Shown here piece by piece: positions 37,146-45,941 of a DNA stretch of 64,000 nucleotides. Every line of letters begins with the position of its first letter. Positions within the stretch are counted from its first letter, which is position 1. The translations under genes were made by a program, and so were the position numbers. A model generated the notes under the pieces. The model was given only the letters and a program-made list of their open reading frames with translations, had not been told where the DNA came from and made no database searches. The stretch comes from Niastella populi (GTDB taxonomy: Bacteria > Bacteroidota > Bacteroidia > Chitinophagales > Chitinophagaceae), in assembly GCF_002078015.1 (NCBI RefSeq), contig NZ_LWBP01000186.1, positions 53,924 through 117,923 of the forward strand, written 5' to 3'.

Positions 37146-38123
37146 TTACACTTCGGCAGCAACTTTCGCATATTTATTACGGTATTCAATGGGTGTTAAA
37201 CCGGTTACCCGTTTGAAGATATCGCGGAATGCCTTGGTATCGGTATAACCCACATCGAGCATTACTTCCAGCACGTTCTTCTGCGATCCTTCAAAATATT
37301 GCTTGGCGGCTTCAACCCGAACGCGTTGAATATATTCCTTCACGGTGTTGTTGGTAGCCTGTTTGAACCTGCGTTCAAAAGTGCGGTGACCGGCATTGAT
37401 CTTTTCGGCCAGTACTTCTATCGTCAGCTTTTCGGTATAATTCTTTTCAATAAAATCCTGCACGCCGAGAATATCGGAATCGTTATGGTTTCGCTGGCCT
37501 TTGAAAATGGCAAATACATCCTGGCTGTTCCTGTCAATATCCAGTGCAAAATGTTTTGAGATCAGTACCGCAAGATCGCGGTTGGCGAATTTTTCTACCA
37601 GGTAAAGAACCAGGTTCCAGAGGCTGGTGGCGCCGCCGCTGCTATAAATGTTATCAATCGCGGTTATGATAGCGCCATCCACTACTTCTATTTGCGGGTA
37701 TCGTTGTTTGAATTGATCTATAAAGTTCCAGTGTGTTGAACATTTTTTACCATTCAGTATGCCCGATTCAGCCAGTATAAATGCGCCCAGGCATAAACTT
37801 GCCACGCTGCTTCCCTGGTTATATAGCCTTTGAATATACGGGATGGCGGCTGCATTGGCATTGATACCGGCAACGATATCGCCATAGGCCGGCGGAATTA
37901 CCAGCAGATCGGTTTTGGTAACATCCTTCAGCAGCCTGTCTGTTTTTATAGAGTACTCCCCGTCATTGGCAGATACATATTCGTTGAGGCCAACGTATTC
38001 TACCTCGAAGGCCGGTTGTTTACCAAATGATACAAGGAATTCATTGGCAGTTTTGAATGTGCGGTAGGCGGGAGTAAGCGCCTCTATGACTGCGGTTTCC
38101 GGAACAAAAACAGATACTTGCAT
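37146..38123 (-). CDS. GlxA-type regulator: DJ-1/PfpI domain plus AraC HTH
   Basis: 325 residues from the ATG at 38123. The N-terminal half (about 1-180) is a DJ-1/PfpI-like amidotransferase fold with the nucleophile-elbow segment SVASLCLGAFILAESGIL and CSTHW downstream. The C-terminal half is an AraC helix-turn-helix (about 220-315) ending RVTGLTPIEYRNKYAK. GlxA-type proteins are transcription activators; the DJ-1 part usually senses a ligand rather than catalysing. It is divergent from the PhnB-like gene at 38265 (about 140 bp between starts) and converges with the glycosylase gene. Targets unknown. Confidence 0.92.
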   Translation of the reverse strand: MQVSVFVPETAVIEALTPAYRTFKTANEFLVSFGKQPAFEVEYVGLNEYVSANDGEYSIKTDRLLKDVTKTDLLVIPPAYGDIVAGINANAAAIPYIQRLYNQGSSVASLCLGAFILAESGILNGKKCSTHWNFIDQFKQRYPQIEVVDGAIITAIDNIYSSGGATSLWNLVLYLVEKFANRDLAVLISKHFALDIDRNSQDVFAIFKGQRNHNDSDILGVQDFIEKNYTEKLTIEVLAEKINAGHRTFERRFKQATNNTVKEYIQRVRVEAAKQYFEGSQKNVLEVMLDVGYTDTKAFRDIFKRVTGLTPIEYRNKYAKVAAEV

Positions 38124-38264
38124 ATCGGGTAAAATGTTTAATGTCAAATATAATAAACGATTTGTCACGAACAACCCCTGAACTTGTCGTTTTTGCCCTC
38201 ATTATCCTGTAAGGGGAAGACTAATTTTGGGTATTCTACTATTGAGTAATAAAACTAATTGGTG

Positions 38265-38666
38265 ATGACGGAAGTAAAACGGTCGTTTATCGTATTTCTT
38301 ACCTTCAGTGGTCAGTGCCGGCAGGCATTGGAGCACTACCAGAAATGTTTTGGCGGCGACCTGGAACTGCAAACGTTAGGCGATGCGGCCGGTTGCTGGA
38401 AAATGGATAAGCGCATTCGTGATGTGGTAGTATGTGCCACCCTTACCAATGATTATTTTAAACTGGCGGCATCCGACCTGCCCGACGATGCTGGTGTTGT
38501 TATCGGGAATAACATCAGTATATTGATCGAATGTGGCTCAAACAGTGAGCGCGACAGGTTACATGCGCTTTTGTCTGAAACGAAAAGCGTGCGTAAAAAG
38601 GGCAGCAATAAAATGATAACTGTGGTTGACAAATATCATGTGAACTGGATATTAAGCGTTGATTGA
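38265..38666 (+). CDS. PhnB/VOC-superfamily protein
   Basis: 133 residues from the ATG at 38265. The sequence follows the PhnB-like glyoxalase/VOC pattern: VFLTFSGQCRQALEHYQKCFGG at the start, then ATLTNDYFKLAASDLPD and a closing strand with KYHVNWIL, the usual NPFGVxW-like end in altered form. The family includes uncharacterised small enzymes and resistance-like proteins. Position divergent from the GlxA-type regulator suggests it may be a target of that regulator, which is inference. Confidence 0.75.
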   Translation: MTEVKRSFIVFLTFSGQCRQALEHYQKCFGGDLELQTLGDAAGCWKMDKRIRDVVVCATLTNDYFKLAASDLPDDAGVVIGNNISILIECGSNSERDRLHALLSETKSVRKKGSNKMITVVDKYHVNWILSVD

Positions 38667-38739
38667 TGTTGCTTTTTGCAGCTTAGGCGCCATGCCACGC
38701 AACTATGCAGATCGAATAAGCAGTTCCTTTTTTATTGGC

Positions 38740-38760
38740 CATTGACCACTCGCCATTCTC
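38740..38760. repeat. Short 7-bp repeat remnant
   Basis: Three units in register: CATTGAC, CACTCGC, CATTCTC. The first is identical to the dominant unit of array B in fecR at 29.6 kb. It lies between the PhnB-like gene and the GH127-type gene. Confidence 0.55.
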
Positions 38761-38814
38761 CGCTGCATCCCTTATACAGTCATATTAATGTAAAAATGAC
38801 GTATATTTATTGCC

Positions 38815-41172
38815 ATGAAACGATTTGCCATTACCGCCATGATGGGGCTGCCTTTATTTACAGCCGCCCAGGGCCCTGTTGCCACATTCAAACCCACGCA
38901 AATTCAACTGCAACCCGGCATATTCAAAGAGGCAGAAAATACAGACCTTAAATATATTATGTCGCTAAACCCCGACCGGCTGCTGGCGCCTTTTCTCCGC
39001 GAGGCGGGCCTGACGCCCAAAGCGGCCAGTTATCCCAACTGGGAGAACACGGGGTTAGATGGCCATATCGGCGGCCATTATCTATCAGCCCTTTCTTTAA
39101 TGTATGCTTCCACCGGTGATAAAAAAGTGCTGGAGCGATTGAACTACATGCTTACGGAATTAAAAAAATGCCAGGATAAAAACGGCGACGGGTATATTGG
39201 CGGTGTGCCCGGCAGCAAAACGTTCTGGGCCGAACTGGCAGCCAATAAAGTAACAGTAGGCAGTTTTGATATCAATAAGAAATGGGTACCTTTTTATAAT
39301 ATTCATAAAACCTTTGCCGGTTTAAAGGATGCCTGGCTGCATGCCAACAGCGGGCTGGCTAAAAAAATGCTTATTGCTTATTCCAACTGGCTGCTGAATA
39401 CAACAAAAGGGCTCAGCGACAGCGATATCCAGCATTTGCTGAGGTCGGAACATGGCGGTATGAATGAAGTGCTGGCAGAAGTATCGGTCATAACCGGCGA
39501 TAAAAAATACCTTGAACTGGCACGCAGGTTTTCCCATCAAATTATAAAAGAACCGCTTGCTAACCGGCAGGATAAACTTACCGGCATGCACGCCAATACG
39601 CAGATCCCGAAGATCATCGGGTTCGAACGCATTGCCGGTTTAAGCGGTGACAGCACATATCATATAGCTGCCCGCTTTTTCTGGGAAACGGTAGTAAACA
39701 ACCGAACTGTGGCTATTGGCGGACATGGCGTGCGCGAACATTTTCACCCACCAGATAATTTCTCATCGATGACCACCAGCGAGCAGGGACCGGAAACCTG
39801 CAATTCATATAATATGCTAAAGCTGTCGAAAGCATTGTATGAGTCGGAAGGGTTGGCAAAGTATATCGACTATTACGAAAGAACGCAGTACAATCATATT
39901 CTCTCAAGCCAGCATCCGGAAAAAGGTGGTTTTGTTTATTTCACGCCCATGCGGCCCGGTCATTACCGTGTTTATTCGCAGCCGGAAACCAGTTTCTGGT
40001 GCTGTGTAGGGTCGGGATTGGAGAACCACGCCAAATACAACGAACTTATTTATGCGCATACCGCCAATGCGTTGTATGTAAACCTTTTTATTCCGTCAAA
40101 AGTGAACTGGCAGCAGCAGGGGGTAGTGCTTTCCCAGCAAACCCGCTTCCCCGATGAAGAAACGACAACCCTCACGATCGATGCAGTTAAGAAACCTGAT
40201 TTTACATTGAAGGTTCGTTACCCGGTTTGGGTAGCGCCCAATGCAATGGTAGTTACCGTGAACGGAGAGAAAGTGAACTATAATGCCCAGCCGGCTTCCT
40301 TCATAGCTATAAAAAGAAAATGGAAAAAAGGCGATAAGATCACGGTTACGTTGCCAATGCGTACTACAACGGAGCAAATGCCCGGCGGCTCAGATTATGT
40401 GGCCGTATTGCATGGGCCCATTGTACTCGCGGCTAAAACCGGTACCAGTGATCTTACCGGCATATACGCCGATGACAGCCGCGGCGGACATATTGCCAAT
40501 GGTAAAAAATACCCGGTACAACAAATGCCGATGTTTGTAAGCCCCAATGCAAATATCGCACAGCAGATCAAAGCCGTTCCCGGAAAGAACTTTACCTACA
40601 CCGCATCGGAGCTCATCTATCCGGAAAACGCAAAAGCATTGGAGTTGATTCCTTTCTTTCGTTTGCACGATGCGCGTTATGTGATCTACTGGCGGCAGTT
40701 AAGTCCGGAAAAGTTACAGGTAGAACAACAAAGGATAGCCGAAGAGGAAGCGGCAAAACAAAAACTGGATGCCATAACGCTCGATATGGTAACAGCAGGG
40801 GAGCAGCAGCCAGAATCGGACCACTTCATTGAAAGCGAGCACTCCGGCACCGGAAGCTTTAATGATCGTCACTGGCGCGATGCCAAAGGCTGGTTCAGTT
40901 ATAAATTGACAGACAAAGAAAAAAAGGCCGACCGCTTACAGGTAACTTATGCCGGCCGGGATAAAGACCGCAGGTTTACCATCCTTGTGAATAACCAGCC
41001 GGTACAGGAGGTTACATTAACCGGTAACAACGACAATTCTTTCTATACGGTAGATTACCCCCTGCCGCCCGCCCTTGTGCAGCAGGGCAACGGAACGCTC
41101 ACTGTAAAGTTTCAGGCAGCCGCCGGTTCGGTAGCGGGCGGGGTGTATGAAGTAAGGTTGTTGAAAAAGTGA
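38815..41172 (+). CDS. GH127/GH146-type beta-L-arabinofuranosidase (DUF1680)
   Basis: 785 residues with a short signal peptide (MKRFAITAMMGLPLFTAAQ). The (alpha/alpha)6 barrel carries DUF1680 signatures: GLDGHIGGHYLSALS, DGYIGGVPG, PFYNIHKTFAGLKDAW, EHGGMNEVLA, and the zinc/catalytic cysteines in PETCNSYNML and FWCCVGSGLENH. C-terminal beta domains include a DUF4986-like region with VAVLHGPIVLAAKTG and a closing domain ending GGVYEVRLLKK. It is expected to remove beta-L-arabinofuranose from plant glycans in the periplasm. Family 127 versus 146 cannot be decided by eye. It has its own terminator and no SusCD beside it. Confidence 0.9.
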   Translation: MKRFAITAMMGLPLFTAAQGPVATFKPTQIQLQPGIFKEAENTDLKYIMSLNPDRLLAPFLREAGLTPKAASYPNWENTGLDGHIGGHYLSALSLMYASTGDKKVLERLNYMLTELKKCQDKNGDGYIGGVPGSKTFWAELAANKVTVGSFDINKKWVPFYNIHKTFAGLKDAWLHANSGLAKKMLIAYSNWLLNTTKGLSDSDIQHLLRSEHGGMNEVLAEVSVITGDKKYLELARRFSHQIIKEPLANRQDKLTGMHANTQIPKIIGFERIAGLSGDSTYHIAARFFWETVVNNRTVAIGGHGVREHFHPPDNFSSMTTSEQGPETCNSYNMLKLSKALYESEGLAKYIDYYERTQYNHILSSQHPEKGGFVYFTPMRPGHYRVYSQPETSFWCCVGSGLENHAKYNELIYAHTANALYVNLFIPSKVNWQQQGVVLSQQTRFPDEETTTLTIDAVKKPDFTLKVRYPVWVAPNAMVVTVNGEKVNYNAQPASFIAIKRKWKKGDKITVTLPMRTTTEQMPGGSDYVAVLHGPIVLAAKTGTSDLTGIYADDSRGGHIANGKKYPVQQMPMFVSPNANIAQQIKAVPGKNFTYTASELIYPENAKALELIPFFRLHDARYVIYWRQLSPEKLQVEQQRIAEEEAAKQKLDAITLDMVTAGEQQPESDHFIESEHSGTGSFNDRHWRDAKGWFSYKLTDKEKKADRLQVTYAGRDKDRRFTILVNNQPVQEVTLTGNNDNSFYTVDYPLPPALVQQGNGTLTVKFQAAAGSVAGGVYEVRLLKK

Positions 41173-41201
41173 TCTTTTCAAAATAACGCGGTAAAACATT
41201 G

Positions 41202-41239
41202 AACGGCCTTTCGGAGTGAAAACCGAAAGGCCGTTTTTT
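41202..41239 (+). terminator. Intrinsic terminator after the GH127-type gene
   Basis: AACGGCCTTTCGG (41202-41214) pairs perfectly with CCGAAAGGCCGTT (41223-41235), followed by a run of T. It lies 30 bp past the stop codon. Confidence 0.92.
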
Positions 41240-41388
41240 CCTGTACGATCCTGAACTATCTTCTAAAGTGATTGTTTAAAACTAATAGGCCAACCTGCCT
41301 GTTCCTGCCTCTTTCCTGCCGTTCGAGCCTTTATCCAAACACCTCAGTTCTGTACCGGATGTAAATCAAACTTTTAAAAATAACATCT

Positions 41389-42168
41389 ATGCGCTCGATG
41401 TGGAAAGGGTCGATCGGGTTCGGCCTGGTTAACATTCCTGTGAGAATGTATGTGGCAACGGATGAAAGCTCCATTTCCTTTGTACAGCTCGACAAAAAAA
41501 CGCATTCCCGCGTCAAGTATAAAAAAGTGAGCGAGCTTTCGGGAAAGGAGTTGCACCAGGAAGATATTGTAAAAGGTTACCAGGTAGGGGACGATTTTGT
41601 GATCGTTGACGATGCCGATTTTGAAAAGGCCGCCCCCGAAAAGATCGATCACCTTGAAATTACCCAGTTCATCGATGAAAAGGAAATCGACGCGGTATAT
41701 TATGAGAAGCCGTATTACCTTGAACCCGATAAAATGGGCGCAAAAGCCTATGTGTTATTGCGCGATGCATTAAAGAAAGAAGGGAAGGCGGCGCTGGGTC
41801 CATTGGTGTATCATAATAAAGAATGGGTTTGTTTAATAAAACCGCTTCGCAAGGTGCTGGTCCTGCACCGGCTTCGTTTTTCCGATGAGATCAGGAGCGA
41901 AGCGGGACTGGTGGTGCCCGACACCCCGGCAAAACCTGAAGAGCTGAAAATGGCCAGCATGCTAATTGCCCAGCTTACCAGGCCGTTCAAACCTGAAGAT
42001 TACCGCGATACCTATTCTGAAAAACTGATGAAGGTGATCGAGGCGAAGGCAAAAGGAAAATCTACCGGCAAACCGCTTAAAGTGGTGCACAATGCTACCA
42101 CCAGCGATCTGATGGATAAACTGAAAGCAAGTCTTAAATCAAAACCGGCCAGTAAAAAGGCCTCATAA
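41389..42168 (+). CDS. ku: Bacterial Ku, non-homologous end-joining protein
   Basis: 259 residues. Prokaryotic Ku core: MRSMWKGSIGFGLVNIPVRMYVATDE at the start, HSRVKYKK, EDIVKGYQ, IDAVYYEKPYYLEPD and KALGPLVYH...KEWVCLIKP-type strands, then a basic tail (KAKGKSTGKPLK ... KSKPASKKAS). It forms a ring dimer that loads on double-strand DNA ends and recruits the ligase LigD. No ligD gene is in the window, so the partner must be elsewhere if the pathway is complete. The lysine-rich tail is typical of DNA-binding extensions. It converges with the T9SS cargo gene across a shared terminator. Confidence 0.96.
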   Translation: MRSMWKGSIGFGLVNIPVRMYVATDESSISFVQLDKKTHSRVKYKKVSELSGKELHQEDIVKGYQVGDDFVIVDDADFEKAAPEKIDHLEITQFIDEKEIDAVYYEKPYYLEPDKMGAKAYVLLRDALKKEGKAALGPLVYHNKEWVCLIKPLRKVLVLHRLRFSDEIRSEAGLVVPDTPAKPEELKMASMLIAQLTRPFKPEDYRDTYSEKLMKVIEAKAKGKSTGKPLKVVHNATTSDLMDKLKASLKSKPASKKAS

Positions 42169-42185
42169 CCAGGTTCCACAAAAAA

Positions 42186-42212
42186 ATAGTACCGTGTTGC
42201 CACGGTACTTAT
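42186..42212. terminator. Bidirectional terminator between ku and the T9SS gene
   Basis: GTACCGTG (42189-42196) pairs perfectly with CACGGTAC (42201-42208) around TTGC. A long A run precedes it, giving a strong T tract on the minus strand; on the plus strand it is followed by TTATTT. Confidence 0.85.
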
Positions 42213-42239
42213 TTAATAGAAAACAACCAAAAACGGCAT

Positions 42240-43667
42240 TTACGGCTGCGTTAAAGCAACAATGATCTTTTTGCTGATAAACGTCGATGATTTATGTAAG
42301 TTGATGGTGTAAGACCCCGAAGGTATTGACCCCGGAATTGAAATATACACCTGCGTATTTGTTCTCAGGTTCACTTTGCCGCGTTGCACCACTTTGCCAT
42401 GCATATCATAGATGCTGTAATCAAAATCACCCGATAAATTTCCTTTTGCGGTAAGCGCAATCCTGTCTCGCACCGGGTTGTTTACAAGCACCTGGTTGCC
42501 ATTTTCAGTTTCAGTTACCCGCACAATGTGCGATAAACCGGAAGAGCCATCCTGGTCGGTACTTTTTAACCGGTAATACGCTATGGAAAGAAGCGGCTTG
42601 TCATCAAATAACGAGTAGAGTTCCGTACGGCCGGCGTTCCTTGCGCTCACTTTTCCAATAGCATAAAAGTTTGTTCCGTTCTCGCTTCGTTCTACGGTGA
42701 AATGGCTTACGTGTTGTTCTTCAGCGGTTTTCCAGGTTATTTCGGTAATGGCATTTTTTCTTTTTGCATCAAATTGCAGCAGGGTCAATGGCAATGTGGC
42801 TGAAATGCTGCCGAATGTAAACAGGTTAAAAGACGAAAGTATATCGGAAGTAATTGTACCTGTGGTGGCCACGCTGCCGCTTGCGGTACCGCCCTGCGAG
42901 GCCCATACGCTTCCCTCATAAGCGGCTACCCTGATGTCGGGTTCAATCCACGATGGCATTGCCACTTTGCTATTGTCCCAGTTTAGCGTAACGCGGGCGG
43001 TTCCGCCCGACACCCTGTTAACCTCCCAGAATTCGTTGGGGTCAACCGTCACAAGGGGCGATTGCATTTGAGTTGTATTTGGAGTTGCCGCGTGGTATTT
43101 CACCGCAAACACACTGCTCTCCGACAGGTTATTTATATTGATCGGTCTTTGCATGGCGCCATTGCCAACAGGATAAATAAATCCGGTAGTGCCGGTTTTT
43201 CTTACCCAACCGTTTACATGCCGCGTGTCGGCGCTTCCTGAATACGATGCGCCCGCTTCATACGCCAGGTAAGCCGGCGTAGCCGCGGTAGTGATCACCC
43301 CGCTGTTGAAGCTGTGGGCGCCGCTGACGTAGAGGTCGGTATTAAGATATATGCCTGCACTATTGCCGGTTACCAGGTTGTACGTTTTAAATGGCTGGCC
43401 GCCAATGAGCGTTTGCAATACAGCGCCATCCAGGTATAAGGTGCCTGATCCGCTGCTCATCGCCGCCTGGTTTGAGGTCAGGTCTCTTTTGATATACAGG
43501 TTGCCGTCATTGACGAGGCTGGCAGAGGCCGCATTATTGAAATGGCCATGTACGGCCAGGTTGCCACCACTATGGATCGTTAAATTGCCGTTATTGGTAA
43601 CAGTGTGTTGTGCTACCAGGCTTTCGGCAACCGGAAGCAGCAACATACCAAACAGTAATCGTTTCAT
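42240..43667 (-). CDS. Secreted T9SS type A protein with N-terminal beta-solenoid-like region
   Basis: 475 residues from the ATG at 43667, which begins a signal peptide (MKRLLFGMLLLPVAESLVAQ). The N-terminal ~110 residues are a regular beta repeat (NNGNLTIHSGGNLAVHGHF, NDGNLYIKRDL, GSGTLYLDG). The middle contains FEWEVNR-like and LTLLQFDAKRKNAITEITWKTAEEQHVSHFTVERSENG, the module that often precedes sorting domains. The C-terminal ~85 residues form a type A sorting domain (VLVNNPVRDRIALTAKG, YSIYDMHGKVVQRGKV, PSGSYTINLH, SKKIIVALTQP). It is exported by the type IX system. Function unknown; probably adhesive or matrix-like. Confidence 0.8.
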   Translation of the reverse strand: MKRLLFGMLLLPVAESLVAQHTVTNNGNLTIHSGGNLAVHGHFNNAASASLVNDGNLYIKRDLTSNQAAMSSGSGTLYLDGAVLQTLIGGQPFKTYNLVTGNSAGIYLNTDLYVSGAHSFNSGVITTAATPAYLAYEAGASYSGSADTRHVNGWVRKTGTTGFIYPVGNGAMQRPININNLSESSVFAVKYHAATPNTTQMQSPLVTVDPNEFWEVNRVSGGTARVTLNWDNSKVAMPSWIEPDIRVAAYEGSVWASQGGTASGSVATTGTITSDILSSFNLFTFGSISATLPLTLLQFDAKRKNAITEITWKTAEEQHVSHFTVERSENGTNFYAIGKVSARNAGRTELYSLFDDKPLLSIAYYRLKSTDQDGSSGLSHIVRVTETENGNQVLVNNPVRDRIALTAKGNLSGDFDYSIYDMHGKVVQRGKVNLRTNTQVYISIPGSIPSGSYTINLHKSSTFISKKIIVALTQP

Positions 43668-44059
43668 ATAACCAGTTTTTTTGAGGTAGAGGATTATTTC
43701 ATGTAAAGCGTCGTGGTGCATGCGCTTCATACGTGTTTTCTACGGCACACCCGAAGATGCGAAGATCAGCTCCTGTACACTGCTTCCAAAATCTATGCGT
43801 CCCAATATGGTAATTGTAAGTGATTTTCTGTAATACTGTAAGGAAAACACGTTAAGGTGCTTCGCTGTAAATACCAGTGAGTATTTCTTTTGGAGCCTTG
43901 CCGCTGTTACACCATTATATTTTACGGCGGGGAAGTGTAAATAAATTTCCCAAAAAGAAGTGTCATTCTCTACACTTCTGCTGGGGTATTGCCTGTATGT
44001 ATAAGAGTACAGGCTGGCATAACAAATGAAGTTTTTATTTTGAACTAACACTTAATGTT
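43668..44059. other. Intergenic region, about 390 bp
   Basis: Promoter region for two divergent genes. A 103-codon minus-strand frame exists at 43740-44051 but its product has no recognisable domain or signal and I do not call it. No hairpin or repeat of note. Confidence 0.4.
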
Positions 44060-44452
44060 ATGAAAGTAATAAACACCAGAACCCATGCATATCTCGACTA
44101 CATCATGGGTGCATTGCTTATCGCTTCGCCATGGATCTTTGATTTTGCAGGGAACGGTGCTGAAACATGGGTACCGGTTAGCCTTGGTGTTGCAACCATT
44201 GTTTACAGTATGGTGACGAGGTATGAACTGGGGGCATTTCCAACCATTTCCATGCGTACGCATTTAATGCTCGACACAATAAGCGGTATCTTCCTTGCGG
44301 TTTCGCCGTGGCTTTTTGGCTTTGCCGAATTTGTATGGCAACCACACTTGATTTTGGGTGTACTTGAATTGTGCGCAGTATTGATGACGAAGACCGAGCC
44401 CCGACGCACGCCTGTAGAAAGAAATATGGGCCGTACCTTCACTGCACATTAG
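44060..44452 (+). CDS. SPW-repeat integral membrane protein
   Basis: 130 residues with four membrane helices arranged as two repeats, each containing the SPW tripeptide: LLIASPWIFDFAG and IFLAVSPWLFGFAE. The repeated helix pairs and motif define the SPW family. Its role is unknown. It is followed by a GC-rich terminator and seems to be a single-gene unit. Confidence 0.85.
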   Translation: MKVINTRTHAYLDYIMGALLIASPWIFDFAGNGAETWVPVSLGVATIVYSMVTRYELGAFPTISMRTHLMLDTISGIFLAVSPWLFGFAEFVWQPHLILGVLELCAVLMTKTEPRRTPVERNMGRTFTAH

Positions 44453-44478
44453 CAATTGGGATAAAACAACAATGAAGA

Positions 44479-44510
44479 AACCGGCCGCAGTTATTGCGCG
44501 CCGGCTTTTT
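44479..44510 (+). terminator. Terminator after the SPW gene
   Basis: CCGGC (44481-44485) pairs with GCCGG (44500-44504), extended by CGC/GCG with one bulged base, then CTTTTTGCTTT. It lies about 25 bp past the stop codon. Confidence 0.65.
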
Positions 44511-44543
44511 GCTTTGCTTATAATGTTTATGTATAAATACAGC

Positions 44544-44966
44544 TTAAACCGATTTCGAAGGCATCCTGCTTTTTAACCAATAATTAATAATGGTCATAAA
44601 CGTGCTTTTTAACTGATCGAAACTGGAGTCTTTGATAAACAGCCCATGCGCTGAGAGGTTATACGCTTTTTCAACCTGTTGTTCTGAAGCCTGGGTCGTC
44701 CAGAAAATAAAAGGAACGCTGGTGAATCTTTTTTGATGTTTTTCCAGCATGAGCCGGCGTAATTCAAATCCATCTATTCCGGGAAGGTTCAGTTCGCATA
44801 TGATGATAAAAGGAGCATGATCCACATGTTCAAGAGTCTTTATCACCTGATCTGCGCTTTCGAGAAAGACCAGCTCATTTGAAAGCTTCAATTCCTGCCA
44901 AACATGTTTGACTACTTCCTGATCGTCCAAATCGCCATCGATGATCCATACGGCCTGGGATTGCAT
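44544..44966 (-). CDS. Single-domain receiver protein with Glu at the phosphosite
   Basis: 140 residues, one CheY-like receiver and no output domain. The acidic pocket (IIDGDLDD) and the conserved Lys (LFIKDSS) are present. The beta-3 motif that normally reads D-x-N-M-P is ELNLP: codon GAA at residue 58, so Glu replaces the phosphoacceptor Asp. Such receivers cannot be phosphorylated in the usual way; Glu may mimic the active state, as seen in some engineered and natural receivers. It would act through protein contacts with an unknown histidine kinase or effector. Two other single-domain receivers lie at 55.6 and 56.5 kb with the normal Asp. Confidence 0.85.
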   Translation of the reverse strand: MQSQAVWIIDGDLDDQEVVKHVWQELKLSNELVFLESADQVIKTLEHVDHAPFIIICELNLPGIDGFELRRLMLEKHQKRFTSVPFIFWTTQASEQQVEKAYNLSAHGLFIKDSSFDQLKSTFMTIINYWLKSRMPSKSV

Positions 44967-45114
44967 GCGAAAATTTAAAATATCTGCTCATAAAAATCAT
45001 GCCAGCTATTTTGGGAAAAAAGCTTTGTTTTTTGACGGGCTAAGTGTTCCTAATAAGTTAATACAACGTAATTTACATATCGCATGAAACAGGATAATCC
45101 CTTTGCAAACAGGT

Positions 45115-45933
45115 ATGGAGAAACCCAACACGATAGCATGGCGCAACCGGCTTCATAATACCATCTACGAATCAAATACAACTGCCGGCAGGGCCTTCGA
45201 CGTGGCCCTGTTGGTATTGATCATTTCGAGCATCATTGTGGTAATGCTCGATAGCATCAAGGAGTACCACCAACGCTACGGCAACCTTTTTTATATCCTG
45301 GAATGGATTTTTACCGGGTTGTTTACGCTCGAATACCTGCTGCGTTTGATAAGCATCAAAAGCCCTTTGAAATATGTGTTCTCATTCTTTGGCCTTATCG
45401 ACCTGCTGGCCATCATTCCCTCTTACCTGAGTATCCTGTTTACAGGCGCGCAATCGTTGCTGGTGCTGCGGGCGCTGCGGTTATTGCGGGTGTTCCGCAT
45501 TTTCAAACTTACCCACTTCTTAACTGAAATGGAATTCCTGAAGGCGGCGCTCTTTACCAGCCTGAAAAAGATCACGATCTTTATGCTGGTGGTGCTCACA
45601 CTCGTTATCATCCTCGGTTCCGTTATGTATTTGGTAGAAAATGGAGAGAATGGTTTTATAAGTATTCCCGACAGCATCTATTGGGCTATTGTTACCATTA
45701 CCACCGTGGGGTATGGCGATATAGCGCCGGTAACGCCCACCGGTAAATTCATTGCCTCTGTAATGATGTTCATTGGGTATGGTATCATTGCAGTACCTAC
45801 CGGCATCATTACAACCGAAATGGCCAATGCGGCGCGCCTGAGGAAACATGGCCATGAAACCTGCCCCGGCTGCGGCCGGGAAGGGCACGACAAAAATGCC
45901 GTGTATTGTAAGTATTGCGGAACGTTGTTGTAG
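45115..45933 (+). CDS. Voltage-gated-type potassium channel with C-terminal zinc ribbon
   Basis: 272 residues from the ATG at 45115 (an in-frame TTG at 45103 is less likely). Six membrane helices: S1-S3, an S4 with regularly spaced arginines (VLRALRLLRVFRIFKL), S5, a pore helix and filter TVGYGD (residues 197-202), and S6 with a hinge-like GYGIIAVPTGI. After S6 a short linker leads to a CPGCG...CKYCG zinc ribbon (about 250-272). It should conduct K+ across the inner membrane in response to voltage. The zinc ribbon is a common addition in bacterial Kv-like channels and may aid assembly. No partner gene is adjacent. Confidence 0.92.
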   Translation: MEKPNTIAWRNRLHNTIYESNTTAGRAFDVALLVLIISSIIVVMLDSIKEYHQRYGNLFYILEWIFTGLFTLEYLLRLISIKSPLKYVFSFFGLIDLLAIIPSYLSILFTGAQSLLVLRALRLLRVFRIFKLTHFLTEMEFLKAALFTSLKKITIFMLVVLTLVIILGSVMYLVENGENGFISIPDSIYWAIVTITTVGYGDIAPVTPTGKFIASVMMFIGYGIIAVPTGIITTEMANAARLRKHGHETCPGCGREGHDKNAVYCKYCGTLL

Positions 45934-45941
45934 TAAGCAAA

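Noticed and set aside
43740..44051. 103-codon minus-strand frame
   Set aside because: No domain, signal or codon bias like its neighbours; it overlaps the likely promoter region of two divergent genes.
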